From: Diadema setosum
Lineage: Eukaryota; Echinodermata; Echinoidea; Diadematoida; Diadematidae
Length of the DNA stretch: 64,000 nucleotides
Reading direction: 5' to 3'
Assembly: GCF_964275005.1 (NCBI RefSeq)
Contig: NC_092705.1
Coordinates: 9,908,641-9,972,640, forward strand
The translations under genes and the position numbers were made by a program. Under the pieces are notes generated by a model. The model was not told the DNA's origin, ran no database searches, and saw only the letters and a program-made list of their open reading frames with translations. Each line of letters starts with the position of its first letter. Position 1 is the first letter of the stretch. Of this stretch, positions 33,971 through 44,750 are shown in pieces.

Positions 33971-35139
33971 TGCGTACAGATGCTAGGTAATTGTAATATG
34001 TTTATAAGCCTGATAAGTCAATGTTATTATCTGTGTGTAAACGGAATGTAAGGACAGCTTGCATAGATGTTATTAACACCTTTTAAATATGTCGCACAGC
34101 ATATATGCACCGTGAGAATATGGTATAAATTCGGTGGATGTTAAGCGCTCTTTTTTTTTTTTTTAAAGCTCACATGTGCGTGCAGAGCAACTGAAATGAT
34201 ATGATTTCAATCACTAAACCACCCTTTCAGCGTCTGCTATACACGTACAGCATAGCATGTACCGGTATGTAATGTGTATGCCACTCTCGAAAGCGAAGGA
34301 TGTTGCACTGTAAGTGCAGCTGATATCACGTTAACATCTGTTTTACTCCGCGCGGCCTGGTGTATTGTAACCTTGCTAGGTCAATCGATAAGCTTGTCTA
34401 GAGCTGTTACAAGCATCTTCAATAGAATCAGTGAGACGTGCTACAGACAAGTTGACGTTAATGGTAGCATGCATGTATCCAAGACAAAAGTTACTCTACG
34501 AGGTCTTGAGATTGTTTATCATGAAAATGTTGTTGACCTTTGATACTCGTATTCCGAGTTTTTCTCTGTGACTATAAAGTGGTTTCGGAGGTAAACATTA
34601 CTTTACCGTTACCTCTGGCAACCTTTTTGTGTACGCATCGTTTGAAATGTTGGAGTGGAGAGGATTGGGTTGGTGGGTAATTCCTGTGGTATCGAAATAC
34701 AGTAGTTAATGTTCTTTGGGCGTCATACTACACACCGAAGAAGAAGAAGGAAAAGAACAACAGCAACAAACTGATTAGGACGTACGAGTGGCATATGAAG
34801 AGCAAAATGCATGGGTATTTCTGCCAACATGTCATTGCCATATTGCATTTAATCTGGTATCAGTTCACATGTTATATAGCCGCTGACGGTAGATGGGAGA
34901 AGACACGTTGAAAATCCAAACTGGTTCCCTTTTCGCTATCTTCATACTCGCTCTGTTAGGTATATGATAGACCCTATACACATGGATCAAACAATCTTAT
35001 ACGGCGAGATGCATCGGCAGCAAGACCGTCTATTCATAAAAGCTTATGCCGTGATAGCTCTTAATTCACTACAGTGGTGTATAATCCAACCAGTTACGCT
35101 CGATTAACCCTTTTATAATTTTTACTCTCTGTGACGGGG
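33971..35139. other. Anonymous DNA
   Basis: A T-run at 34151-34164 and an (AAG)n patch near 34740. No gene or defined repeat recognised. Confidence 0.45.
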
Positions 35140-35505
35140 ATGTTTGTTTGTTTGTTCATTTTCCATCTGAGAAGATGGCTGGATAGCCCATATTCAGCTA
35201 CGTTAAGCTGGTCTTCCATGGGGTCCAGTTGGATGTGAGGTGGGACCACTTCACCTGCTCTTTGCGATGAATGAATGAAGCGGGATCTTTTACGTGCATG
35301 AGTTGTTGCTCTCTCATACACGGGACCTCCATTTTATGTCCTATTCGAGGGACAGAGTGTTTTGCCTCTTGCTTGAGGGGACGGTATGCTTACACACAAC
35401 ATTGCTCAGTCCAGACTCGGGTTCGAACCCGGGCCGCGTGATCGTGAGGCAGACGCGCTACCGACTGAGTTTGAGCCAACTCAGTCGGTAGTCAGGGGGG
35501 AGCCA
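35140..35505 (-). mobile_element. tRNA-derived SINE
   Basis: On the minus strand the head reads CTCAGTCGGTAGCGCG (A-box-like) then GGTTCGAACCC (perfect B box), as in a tRNA promoter for RNA polymerase III. A body of about 280 bp follows, with GCACGTAAAAGATCCCGC, and then a short tail of AACA repeats (AACAAACAAACAAACA) at 35158-35139. Head, body and A-rich tail in this order define a SINE mobilised by a LINE. It is not a functional tRNA gene: the cloverleaf is incomplete. An extra inverted copy of the A-box region sits at the head. Confidence 0.8.
35458..35491. repeat. 14-bp perfect inverted duplication in the SINE head (D)
   Basis: CTACCGACTGAGTT (35458-35471) is followed, after six bases, by its exact complement AACTCAGTCGGTAG (35478-35491). 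One arm is the normal A-box region of the SINE; the other is an extra inverted copy. Confidence 0.85.
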
Positions 35506-38130
35506 ATGTATGAATCAAATTGTACACCTGCCGCAGATACCAAGTAATCAATGCAACACAGGATGTCAGTGACATGGGTGTCAACTAAATGAGTTGATTA
35601 TAGGTAACATAATTTGTATCATGGTTGTAAATTGGAACATGCATGTGGGCATGAGCAAAGTCGAGATATACGTACATAATATGCAGTATTTTGGCATAAG
35701 CTGCCGTTGCAGCAAAAATACTTACATGGTGCCATATCATACCTTCATTATCATTCATCGCACCATCTTGGGCAGAACTTTAATTATGTCGAATAGATAC
35801 GGATCAACGGACATGAATGGCTTACTGTTCGGGTGGTGCGGACGATTTAGGGGAGACGGTCAAATTATGGGGGGGGGGAGTCTCAGTGAATTAATACACT
35901 GCACATTGTCCATACGCGACACACAGTGCTGAGGCAAAGCAAATGTATCCTGTTTTACTTGTCATGGAGACACTTCCAATTGGTGAAATTCACTCAACGT
36001 TCGAGGTTGTGTTATTCAGAGTGCAGTAAATAGAAATTAAGTGAGGGAATCATAATTCCTAGGTTATACATGGTTTCCCAGTCCAGTGATATAGACCCTG
36101 GATGGTTACGCAGTCGCACCACAATCGCATTGCTTTCAAATCTGGGCCTCCATAATTTTCCATGTAGGCTTATACTTATACAGATGCTCACTTAAATCCT
36201 TGCTGGACATGAATTCAGGTGTAGAGTGTGTCTTTCACATGTAGTGTGATTTGGAATTTTAATGAATAATTGATTATTGTGTAAAGATGACTCTGTGAAA
36301 AGAGGGGGGGGGGGGTGCGGAAACCACGGATGACAAGAATTAATTTATACAGCACATCATGCCCAAACCAATATAAAAGAGAAGTGAGCCCACGGCATCA
36401 ATTCCAATCATAATCGTTACTTATTAAGCCTCACACTTTAATATCCCATTCTCGTCTTACATTTTTACCATCCATTTTGAAGAAACTGCTGCTTCTGTTT
36501 GTTTGACAATACTTCTCTGATGGAAGTAAACTTGAACACAGAGTATAAAGTATGGCAGTGATTAAGATGCAACTATGTAAGGTCTGCCGTTTTCAGATTT
36601 ATATAGCGTCTACAATATTGCAAACCGATGAAGAAAGCAATGAAATTTTCGTATGGCCATCATCTGGGTCTTATGCTAACTGACATATATACCCTTCTGC
36701 ATGAATGATGTGTTCATATACCAAGCTCATTACTGGCGTGTCTGTAACAGACGCCACGGAAGATGTCAACTGTTCCAAGTGCATTATGAGATCACGTGAT
36801 ACGCCCACGTCGAAGATTAAAGGGTGAGGGTGAATGCGCGCAGATCTTATATCCTATCGATCGAAGGCGAAAATGAGTTCCGCACATTTTCTTCTGAGCA
36901 AACCATAAGGGAAGATCACAGTGAATTCACTCTGGGCTCTGCTAACAGAAAATGCATTGATAGCGTGACTTTGACCTTGGATACACACACTTGTGTACAA
37001 TATACCTGCAGCAGAATGTCATTATTGCTACATTCGCACATGTACACGCACAGTACACATAAATGCGTTATCAAGGAAATTACTACTTTACGTTTCTTGA
37101 CATTTTGAGTAACATGTTAAACGTTGGATTCATCGGGCAAAAAACAAAAACAAAAACAAAGCAAAACAAACATGAGATAAAAGAACACTGGGGAAAAGGG
37201 GGATGTAAAGCACTATCACATGCCTACTTGTATAAAGATTTCTCTATTTTGTCTGTTCCCATCAACTCTTGCCCCGATTGAAATATTTGAAATGGTGCAT
37301 TCTTTTCGAGTAACCCATTTTCTTTTAAATCTATATACACCGTCTTCTCTATCTCTATCTCTACCCCCCCCCCCCTCTCTCTCTCATCCAACCCATTCTG
37401 TTTTCTACCAGCTACGCTTGCAGTAATCATCAAGGGAAATGCATTTATGGAGTAATACTTTAGGAGCTAAATATATCAAATCCTTCATTTTTGTGTAATA
37501 TGTCGCTTGATGCTCAAAACTAGTCTGTAAGCATTCTGCATATTTTGGTGGGGTTTTTTATTCACAAACCGACATTTATAAGGTATACAATGAGAAGTAA
37601 CCAACCTATTTAATCATCGCCAGAATCCCCTCAATATAAAAATGACAATTTGGTAATATGATAGCGTTGGTTTGCCATGAGAAATGATGGTAGATTTTGA
37701 ATTACATTGTATAATCTTGGAATGGGTAGTTCCTGTAAAGATGAGATCATGCTTCCTATTGAGATGATTATTTCCAGACGATACGGGACTTCCAAACAAA
37801 CGCCATGATTATATGCATGAAATTTGCCAGTAATGGAGGTCAGGTCACTCCTTAACTTACGCATGTTTTGCAGTCACATTTCGCTTTTAATGGAACGGAT
37901 TGTTGCATGTCTAATATTGTAGTATAATAGTATTTGTCCTCATGTAATGGCATGCTGCTCTGTAAACTTACAGGTGGGGTAGGGACTTCCAGGACTGCCA
38001 CTCACTGGTCTCCACCTCCCCCCCCCCCCCCCCGTTTGATTTGATCTTGTCTTCAGCTGTACGTGCATAGACTAGACGAGCCCTTTTGTTCGACACCATT
38101 GATAATACGTCATGCATGAGCAATGAAATA
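35506..38130. other. Anonymous DNA
   Basis: G-runs near 35867 and 36304, C-runs near 37367 and 38019, and (CT)n near 37376-37384. The longest frame (112 codons at 35594) shows no domain. Confidence 0.5.
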
Positions 38131-38226
38131 TTAACCCACTAAGGACGAGCTGATTTTGCTTTTAACACACATTTCCCATATAGACACCTGCCCGAGTAAA
38201 GTCGGGGCTAACCTTCAAAGGGTTAA
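38131..38226. mobile_element. 96-bp TTAA micro-element, copy 2
   Basis: Same plan as 27401-27495: TTAACCCACTAAGGACGA at one end and CAAAGGGTTAA at the other. It shares CTGATTTTGCT, ACACACATTTCCCA and AGACACCTGCC. Its inner stem is CCCGA/TCGGG instead of CCTGA/TCAGG. Confidence 0.75.
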
Positions 38227-40238
38227 TACAGGGAAGGAATAAACTCTGTCAGATGCAATGTAGAACACCACTGTGTTTTTGAAGTTGTGTGTGTCTTTCA
38301 TTAGTCTAGCTAGGGTCACTAAAACAAACAAAAAAATGTTCAAGTTAGGTGAATTATCTTTGTTTAGGAACTTAAGTATTAACTTTGACGTAAAATGGAT
38401 CAAAGATGAGGACAAGAGTTCCGAGGGGGAGAAAAAGGAACATTACTGAAATGTCTGTCACCAATGATATAAAAATTCTTGTCCCCATTCCTTAAAAAGG
38501 GATTATGTTCAAAAGTATGAAAGAAAAAACAAAAAGCCACTCCCACTCATCGCGTGCGTCGATATCGTGGAATGCGTCTTTCGCTGGTCTGTAAGATAAT
38601 CTCTGTGCTGCATGTGTGTTGTGAGTGATAGCACCAGCGGCTGCCTGGCAACGGGTATCCAGGGGTGATCAATACAACACGCAGTACGTGCAATTTTCGG
38701 GCCTTTTGTTTTATGATTAACGCTAGTGATCCATCAACATTTCGAATGAACATAAACTCTGTATTTATAGCAGGTAGTGCGTGTATACCTTATGGAAGAG
38801 CGCAAAAATGCATGATGCATCCCTAAATATGGAGGAGATAGCGAGGGAAGAGTGGAATATAGAAGCGGGAAGGAAAAAGGTAGCGCAAATGAAAATTATC
38901 TATATGCCGAAGTGCTTACCGGAGGCTTACTTTAATTTTGTCTATTTATTTTGTTTGTTTGTCTGTTTGCTTGTTTGTTTGTTTTTTCTTCACACGTATA
39001 TTTCTATGCGGGCCTTAAAATCACTTGTATTCGATAGAGTAAAAAGACCAGCATTTCAAAAAGCAGTCTATTGTGTGAGGTTGTTCTGATCATAATTTTG
39101 TAGTATGTGTATACCATGTTATTGCACGTGACATTTTCTTAACGCGTGCCTTTTCTTCTTCTTCTTCTCCTTCTTCTTCTTCTTCTTCTTCTTCTTCTTC
39201 TTCTTCTTCTTGATTGTCAAAGTGGTAAACAGTGGTAAAACTGGGCATCCCGGCCCGTCCATCGATTGCTCAATGCTCTTCAAAATGCACAATTTCGTAC
39301 AGAATCAAACATCGACCTCATCTATCATAAAGACATCGTTATGATGTTGTCTAATTAAGGATGTGAATACAAGCTTCGGACATTGAACCCCACACTCCAT
39401 CCATGCCAAATTCCTCCTCATATTAATGTTTGACAGATTGAATCAGAGTCAGGATTGGAGCTGCATGTTTAAAGTAACGCTCATTATTAGTATGCTCCCC
39501 CAAACTACACTTTAGTCTAAATTATATCAAATCAGCATATAATTATCTAAAGTATTCTAAACAATCTTAAACAATGCACTCATTTTATACTGTTTTACGC
39601 ATTTTTTTTTTGATTGCGCTCATTTTTTTCTTTAACCTACGTATCAATTTTTTTTAATGAAAGTATACATCATCTTAAAAGTGCAAATATAATATCATGT
39701 CAGTCTCTCCTCAATTCATTTTTTTTTCAGTGCAAAATAAAGCCTTTATTGATATTTTCTTCATGTCAGTATGTCAGAGTATGTATGTGTGTATGCATGT
39801 AGGCCTATATGTTGTGTGTATCTATGCATACATGCATAATGCTTGTATGTTGTTTATGTATAGGCCTATATGTTTACAAATTAATTAAATTATTCATATG
39901 CATTTTTATTTTATTCATTTATGAATTAATCTATTAATCTGTTCATTCATTCGTGTATGTATTCATTCGTGTGTTAATTTGTGCTGCTCAGGATTTGCAA
40001 ACGACGTCCATATTCAGGATGTTTTATAATATATAAGAAATATATATAATATGTAATATATGATAAATAATATATAATAATAAATAGATATAATATATAA
40101 TATATAATATATATTATATATTAATTATTATATATATTATATTATATCAACATTTCCACCCACGCGTCTCTGTTTTTCTCATTTACACTTTATGAAATGT
40201 TCGTTTCGTTTGTCTTCCACCCCATATGCCGGTATCAG
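38227..40238. other. Anonymous DNA upstream of TPPP, with simple repeats
   Basis: (TTC)n at 39153-39211, and TATA-rich sequence with many short palindromes at 40020-40150. No promoter element can be assigned to TPPP with confidence. Confidence 0.5.
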
Positions 40239-40280
40239 CACCTGACAAAAACCGACCATCTTGAGAGCTAATCAAGCACA

Positions 40281-42602
40281 ATGAGCGACGCCGATCTGCA
40301 AGCCGTCTTCAAGTCCTTCTGCGCTTTCGGCGCCGGGAAAGACGGGGACGCGCTGATGGACAACGCCAAATTCGGCAAACTGTTCCGGGACCTCAAACTG
40401 TATGACAAGAAATTCACGTCCACAGATACCGACATCATTTTTAACAGGTAGGACTATGCGGTTAAACCTCTTCATGTTTTCTTCCTCTCTATATAAGAAA
40501 TGTGTTGTACATTATGTCTATTCATTCCTAAATCTAGATAGATTAATCCCTGATGTATTCCATGGCCGCTTTGTGACGAGCAATCAGAAGGGAACATTGA
40601 ATGATTATTCTGTTTGTTTGTTGCTTGTTTGTATTTCGGGATTAAAGTGCAAAAGAAATGTAAATACAAATACATAGATATAATCGTTTTTCTTCACCCA
40701 TTTAGAAAAAGATAACGAACATGCAGTTTACACGATAGGTGGTTGACTTTCGCTACATGTGCCTTTCACTGTCATAATCGATGTGTCGCATAGCACTCTT
40801 CTGCTAGTCACCTTAATTACCGAACGAATTTTCTGGGAGATTTTTGATACGTAGACTGCATGCAAAGTAAATATCGATGTATAGCATATATTTCATTACT
40901 GCTGTAAGGTTTGGTCGAGGTACCCAATCGGACAGTGAACAGTTCAGTAGCCTACAATGTATTTTCAGAAATGGCAAGAATATTAAATGATGTTGATAAG
41001 TGGGTTTGCTGTTTTCTCGCCTGCTCTTTTTTTTTTTTGCATTTTCGTATGTGTTATGTTTTGTTGGAAGAAAATGAGAATGAAGAATAAATGAATTTAG
41101 TTTAATTTAATTCAATTTAATTTAATTTAATTTAATTTAATTTAATTTAATTCAATTTAAATGAATTGAATATTCACCGCACTGAGTCTCTTGCTCTTGT
41201 ATCTTTCCTTTTTTTCTCTCTGACCTCAAGGCCAGAGGTCAAGGCAAAAACCGAACGAAAGATTAACTTCAAGCAATTCAAGACTGCACTGGCATTGTGT
41301 GCAGAGAAGAAATATGGAAGCAAAGAAGACGTGGGTAAACTCATCGAGAAGATCTGCGCTGGAAAAGGACCTGGAGCTACGGTAAGTGAACACGTGAACC
41401 CACTCCTCACTACATTAAGTTAACGAAAAGGGGTATAATTATTTGAAAGTACAAATTTTCGTTGGCTGCTCCGTTAAATCTTTTAGAACTCACTACCGTA
41501 CAATGAAACTTTAAGTGCAGTTTGGGTTCCAATGGCAGTTAGAAAGTTACGTTTATATCAAATCTAAGAACATTGTTTTGAATGACAACAGTGAAATGAG
41601 AGTAGTGAAAAAGATAAGTACAACCAAAAGTAGTTGATAATTGAAAATTGAGTGATAACGAGCAAGTGACACAAAGTCTACGAATGTTTGAACACCAGTA
41701 TCCTGCTGGTCCTCCAAGGAGTCGTTCAAGTCACATGACCACAACGTCATGCGCGTGATACTATTAGTACTCGTCGATTGATAAACTGCCTACTACCTAA
41801 TATCTCTTGTTTGATTATAATACGTTACTTTGCGTGTGGGAAATTGTCTTCCCTAGGATACACTTATGAAAATTACGAGTTGCATCGTATGTGCCTAAGG
41901 GCAACAGTAAAATAATTACTTTTGTGAGCCCTAGCCCATGTATTGCTTCTTGTTCATACTTTGTGTTATACAACAACTGTGTCATTTCCGTGTGAATTTA
42001 TGCTATGTTAATTTCATTGCCATTTTCATTTGGCTGAATGAATAATAATAATGATAATAATAATAACAATAATAATGCCAAAAAGGAAAATTATGTTCTT
42101 AGCAATTGAGACGTTTTTGCGTTTAGTACATGATGGTAGGGATAAAAAAAAAATACTGGTGCGCGCGTTGAGTTCACTCTTTTGCGGTTGAAATTGTCAG
42201 AATTTCATTTCATCTGTCGGAAGGGGCCTAAAATTGTCCCTGATTTTGTTTTCTTTTTATTTTACTTCAATCATTAAAGATGACTATATTGCATGTACGT
42301 TGAAGCCACTGTCTGTAGCTATTTGCATGTGTGAGTGTGTATGTGTGTGTGTGTTGAATGCGTTTGTGTGGATGCATTTGAATAATACACATGCAGGAAT
42401 GGAAAAAGGAACAGCATGTTCAAGCTGTTCATACAAAAAATGTTATGCATCGTGCATAAAATAAACATTCTCTTTAATGGCATGTGTACAATAAACATTC
42501 TCTTTAACCCTCTGTGTGCCACATTTATTTCATGACCATTGGTTTGGTGCGCAATTTAGGCACACTTGTCACTTTGGCACAGAAAGTGTTGAGTATGGTG
42601 TT

Positions 42603-42639
<37 letters not shown>

Positions 42640-43552
42640 TCTTTTTAAAGGAAAGAAGAGAGGAAGAATGAGGGGAAAAAGGAATATGTTAAAGGGTGTG
42701 TACAGTTCTGGTCGGAGGTGAGGATTTAGCTTTTAACGTTTTGCGAGATAGTCAGAAACCACTTTATGAGATGTCAAAGAGCATGCAGTTCTAAGGGGTA
42801 TCAAAAGTTTATTTGATGAAATTCGGTTTTGAAATGGCTGAGATATCCAAAAACAAGGTGAAACAAAAAGATCCTAATAAAGTTGTGGCATGTCTCCTTT
42901 TATTATTAGCACTTTTTGTGATATCTCGGCCATTTGAAAACCAATTTTCATCAAATAAACGTTGAATCCTTCTTAAAATTACATGCTCTTTCATATTTCA
43001 TAAGAGGGTTTTCATTTTCTCACTTAGGAATGTTCAAAACATGAATCCCCTTCTCAACCAGTACTGTACAATCCCTTTAAGTGAACTAATTTCCACACAT
43101 CACCACTAGAGATAATTAATTGTAAGTTTTCATATCATACAACTTCTTGGATTAAGGAGTCGATATGATATTCAATACCACTCTATTTTCTGAAGATTTC
43201 ATTGTCATTATTTTGTTTTGTTGACTGTTTGCGATAGCCTTTTGTTATAATTCTAAACGAATCTTTCTATTCTTTTGATTCTTCACATTTTAATCGATTT
43301 TTTATTCTTTTCCAACACCTTCCTTTCTCCGCAACTATGACAACGTTGCCTCTGTAGGGCGCCACCAAGGTTGTGAAAGCGGGAGGAGTCGATCGTCTGA
43401 CAGACACCTCCAAATACACTGGTTCCCACAAGGAGCGCTTTGACGAGTCGGGCAAGGGCAAGGGCTTGGAGGGAAGGAAGGACTTCGATGCTAAAGCTGC
43501 GGCTGGCTACGTCGGCGGCTATAAGGGAGAAGGGACATACGACAAAAAGTAA
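40281..43552 (+). CDS. TPPP: Tubulin polymerization-promoting protein (TPPP/p25-alpha family)
   Basis: Three coding exons: 40281-40447, 41231-41381 and 43358-43552. Borders are AG/GTAGGA, CTCAAG/G, ACG/GTAAGT and TCTGTAG/GGC. The 170-aa product spans the whole p25-alpha domain. Residues 1-56 carry [15 protein letters not shown] and [19 protein letters not shown], residues 60-100 [12 protein letters not shown] (EF-hand-like fold). The C-terminus has the hallmark [16 protein letters not shown], the glycine-rich [10 protein letters not shown] and [17 protein letters not shown] proteins bind tubulin and bundle or stabilise microtubules. The lack of the long disordered N-terminus of vertebrate TPPP1 makes it TPPP3-like in length (176 aa in human), but invertebrates often have one gene. 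A possible acceptor at 40238 suggests an upstream non-coding exon. A polyadenylation signal AATAAA lies at 44725. Confidence 0.95.
41097..41163. repeat. (TTTAA)n pentanucleotide repeat in TPPP intron 1
   Basis: About 13 units of TTTAA with TTCAA variants, ending 67 bp before TPPP exon 2. Confidence 0.95.
42504..42640. repeat. TTAA-started inverted-repeat scrap plus (TTG)n in TPPP intron 2
   Basis: TTAACCCTCTGTGTGCCA at 42504 is roughly mirrored by TGGCACAGAAAGTGTTGA ending near 42592. It is similar in size and TTAACCC start to the 95-bp micro-elements. A (TTG)n run follows at 42602-42640. Just upstream, AATAAACATTCTCTTTAA occurs twice (42461-42507). Confidence 0.55.
42689..43080. mobile_element. 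Fold-back element, copy 3 (TPPP intron 2)
   Basis: The left end TTAAAGGGTGTGTACAGTTC and the complement of the right end TTAAAGGGATTGTACAGTAC correspond, with TTAA at both borders. Inner arms pair around GTTTATTTGATGAAATTCGG and its partner. This is the best-preserved copy of the family also seen at 1272 and 25783. Confidence 0.85.
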
Positions 43553-44750
43553 TTCCTTTCCCTCAGCTGCAGGGATACAAACAAAATAAGTGGCATGTAA
43601 TTGTGCCTTGCCTCTGGGCCTTGCCTTCGAAACGGAACACTGTGAGGCCTATGGCCACATTGAGTCGGAAAGGACTGAAATAATACCGGTTGTACGATTT
43701 AGTCAATCAATCACATCATATTAAGTCAGATCAGGGAGGTGAGTGTCTCACCTCCCTGGTCAGATCAGGGAATCTCATTCATTCAGGATACAATTGGGGA
43801 GTATCCGCATGACAGATCATGTCGAAAGGTAAAATAGGCTGATTGATTGTACGCCTTTTTCTCCATACACTTCTAGCTGCATGGGGGGGGGGGGGGGGAC
43901 AACGTTGAGAGCAGAATTTACCTTCATTTCCACAGTTTGACCGAGACGTATAAATTGCATTAATTTCGTTTCAGTTACTTCATTTATTGTATAGTTAGTA
44001 GGCATCCATTCGTGTTGGTCATGCGATCCGAGAAAGGCTGGCGATTAGGTGGGGTGTGGTGTATGGGCCTATATATTTCAGAATTGAATGGGTTTCGCCT
44101 CGTGCACTCGAAAGGGTCACATGTGTGGAACCAAAGAAGAAGGTCAAGAACAATAAGCAGGATTAAACTGTATCACCATCACCGCCATTATTACAGTCAA
44201 CCAAATTTTTGCCTCTATTCCTATTTGCATTCCACATTACAACCTTATTGCTGAATTGCTTGTTAACTGACTCTCATGTGAATGATAATAACACTGGGTT
44301 TGAATTCATTTTAAAGCTTATAGCAATTTTGTACCTGTTATTGTAAATGTCGGTAAGTAAAGAAATTAGCTTTTCGTTCATGGCACATTGATATAGATGT
44401 CTTTGTTCGATGAATGCGGTTGCGATTTTGAGATAAATTCGTATAATATGGCTAGGTCTTTACGTTGCAAACTTTTCACGGATGTGTATAATGTTTGTCT
44501 TTTTCGAAAGCAAGGTGATGTGGCTTTTGTTTGTGTCCATTCTAGGGTTTAGAATGTGCAGAGTAAGTGAGAAACTTTCTCCGACTTATATTTGTGATTT
44601 GAGTGTGGGTGGAAATTTAGGTTTCCAGTTGTGTTCGAGTGACTTATTTGAATAGCTGTTTTATATTGCTTTAGGTATGTGGATACAGTGGCGGAGTATA
44701 TTGTTTCCCATATAATTCCCACTGAATAAAAGCCCAGGTATTATCTACAC
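43553..44750 (+). other. TPPP 3' untranslated region (predicted)
   Basis: Non-coding sequence from the stop codon to just beyond AATAAA at 44725-44730. It contains the hairpin at 43732-43758 and a G-run at about 43885-43898. Confidence 0.6.
43725..43765. repeat. Perfect hairpin flanked by a direct repeat (B), in the TPPP 3' UTR
   Basis: A 12-bp stem CAGGGAGGTGAG, loop TGT and the exact complement occupy 43732-43758. GTCAGAT stands immediately before (43725-43731) and after (43759-43765). The outer 10 bases of the stem equal those of hairpin A at 29442, in unrelated surroundings. Confidence 0.85.

Noticed and set aside
35400-35470. tRNA gene on the minus strand
   Set aside because: A and B boxes are present, but the acceptor stem cannot be completed and a SINE body follows directly.
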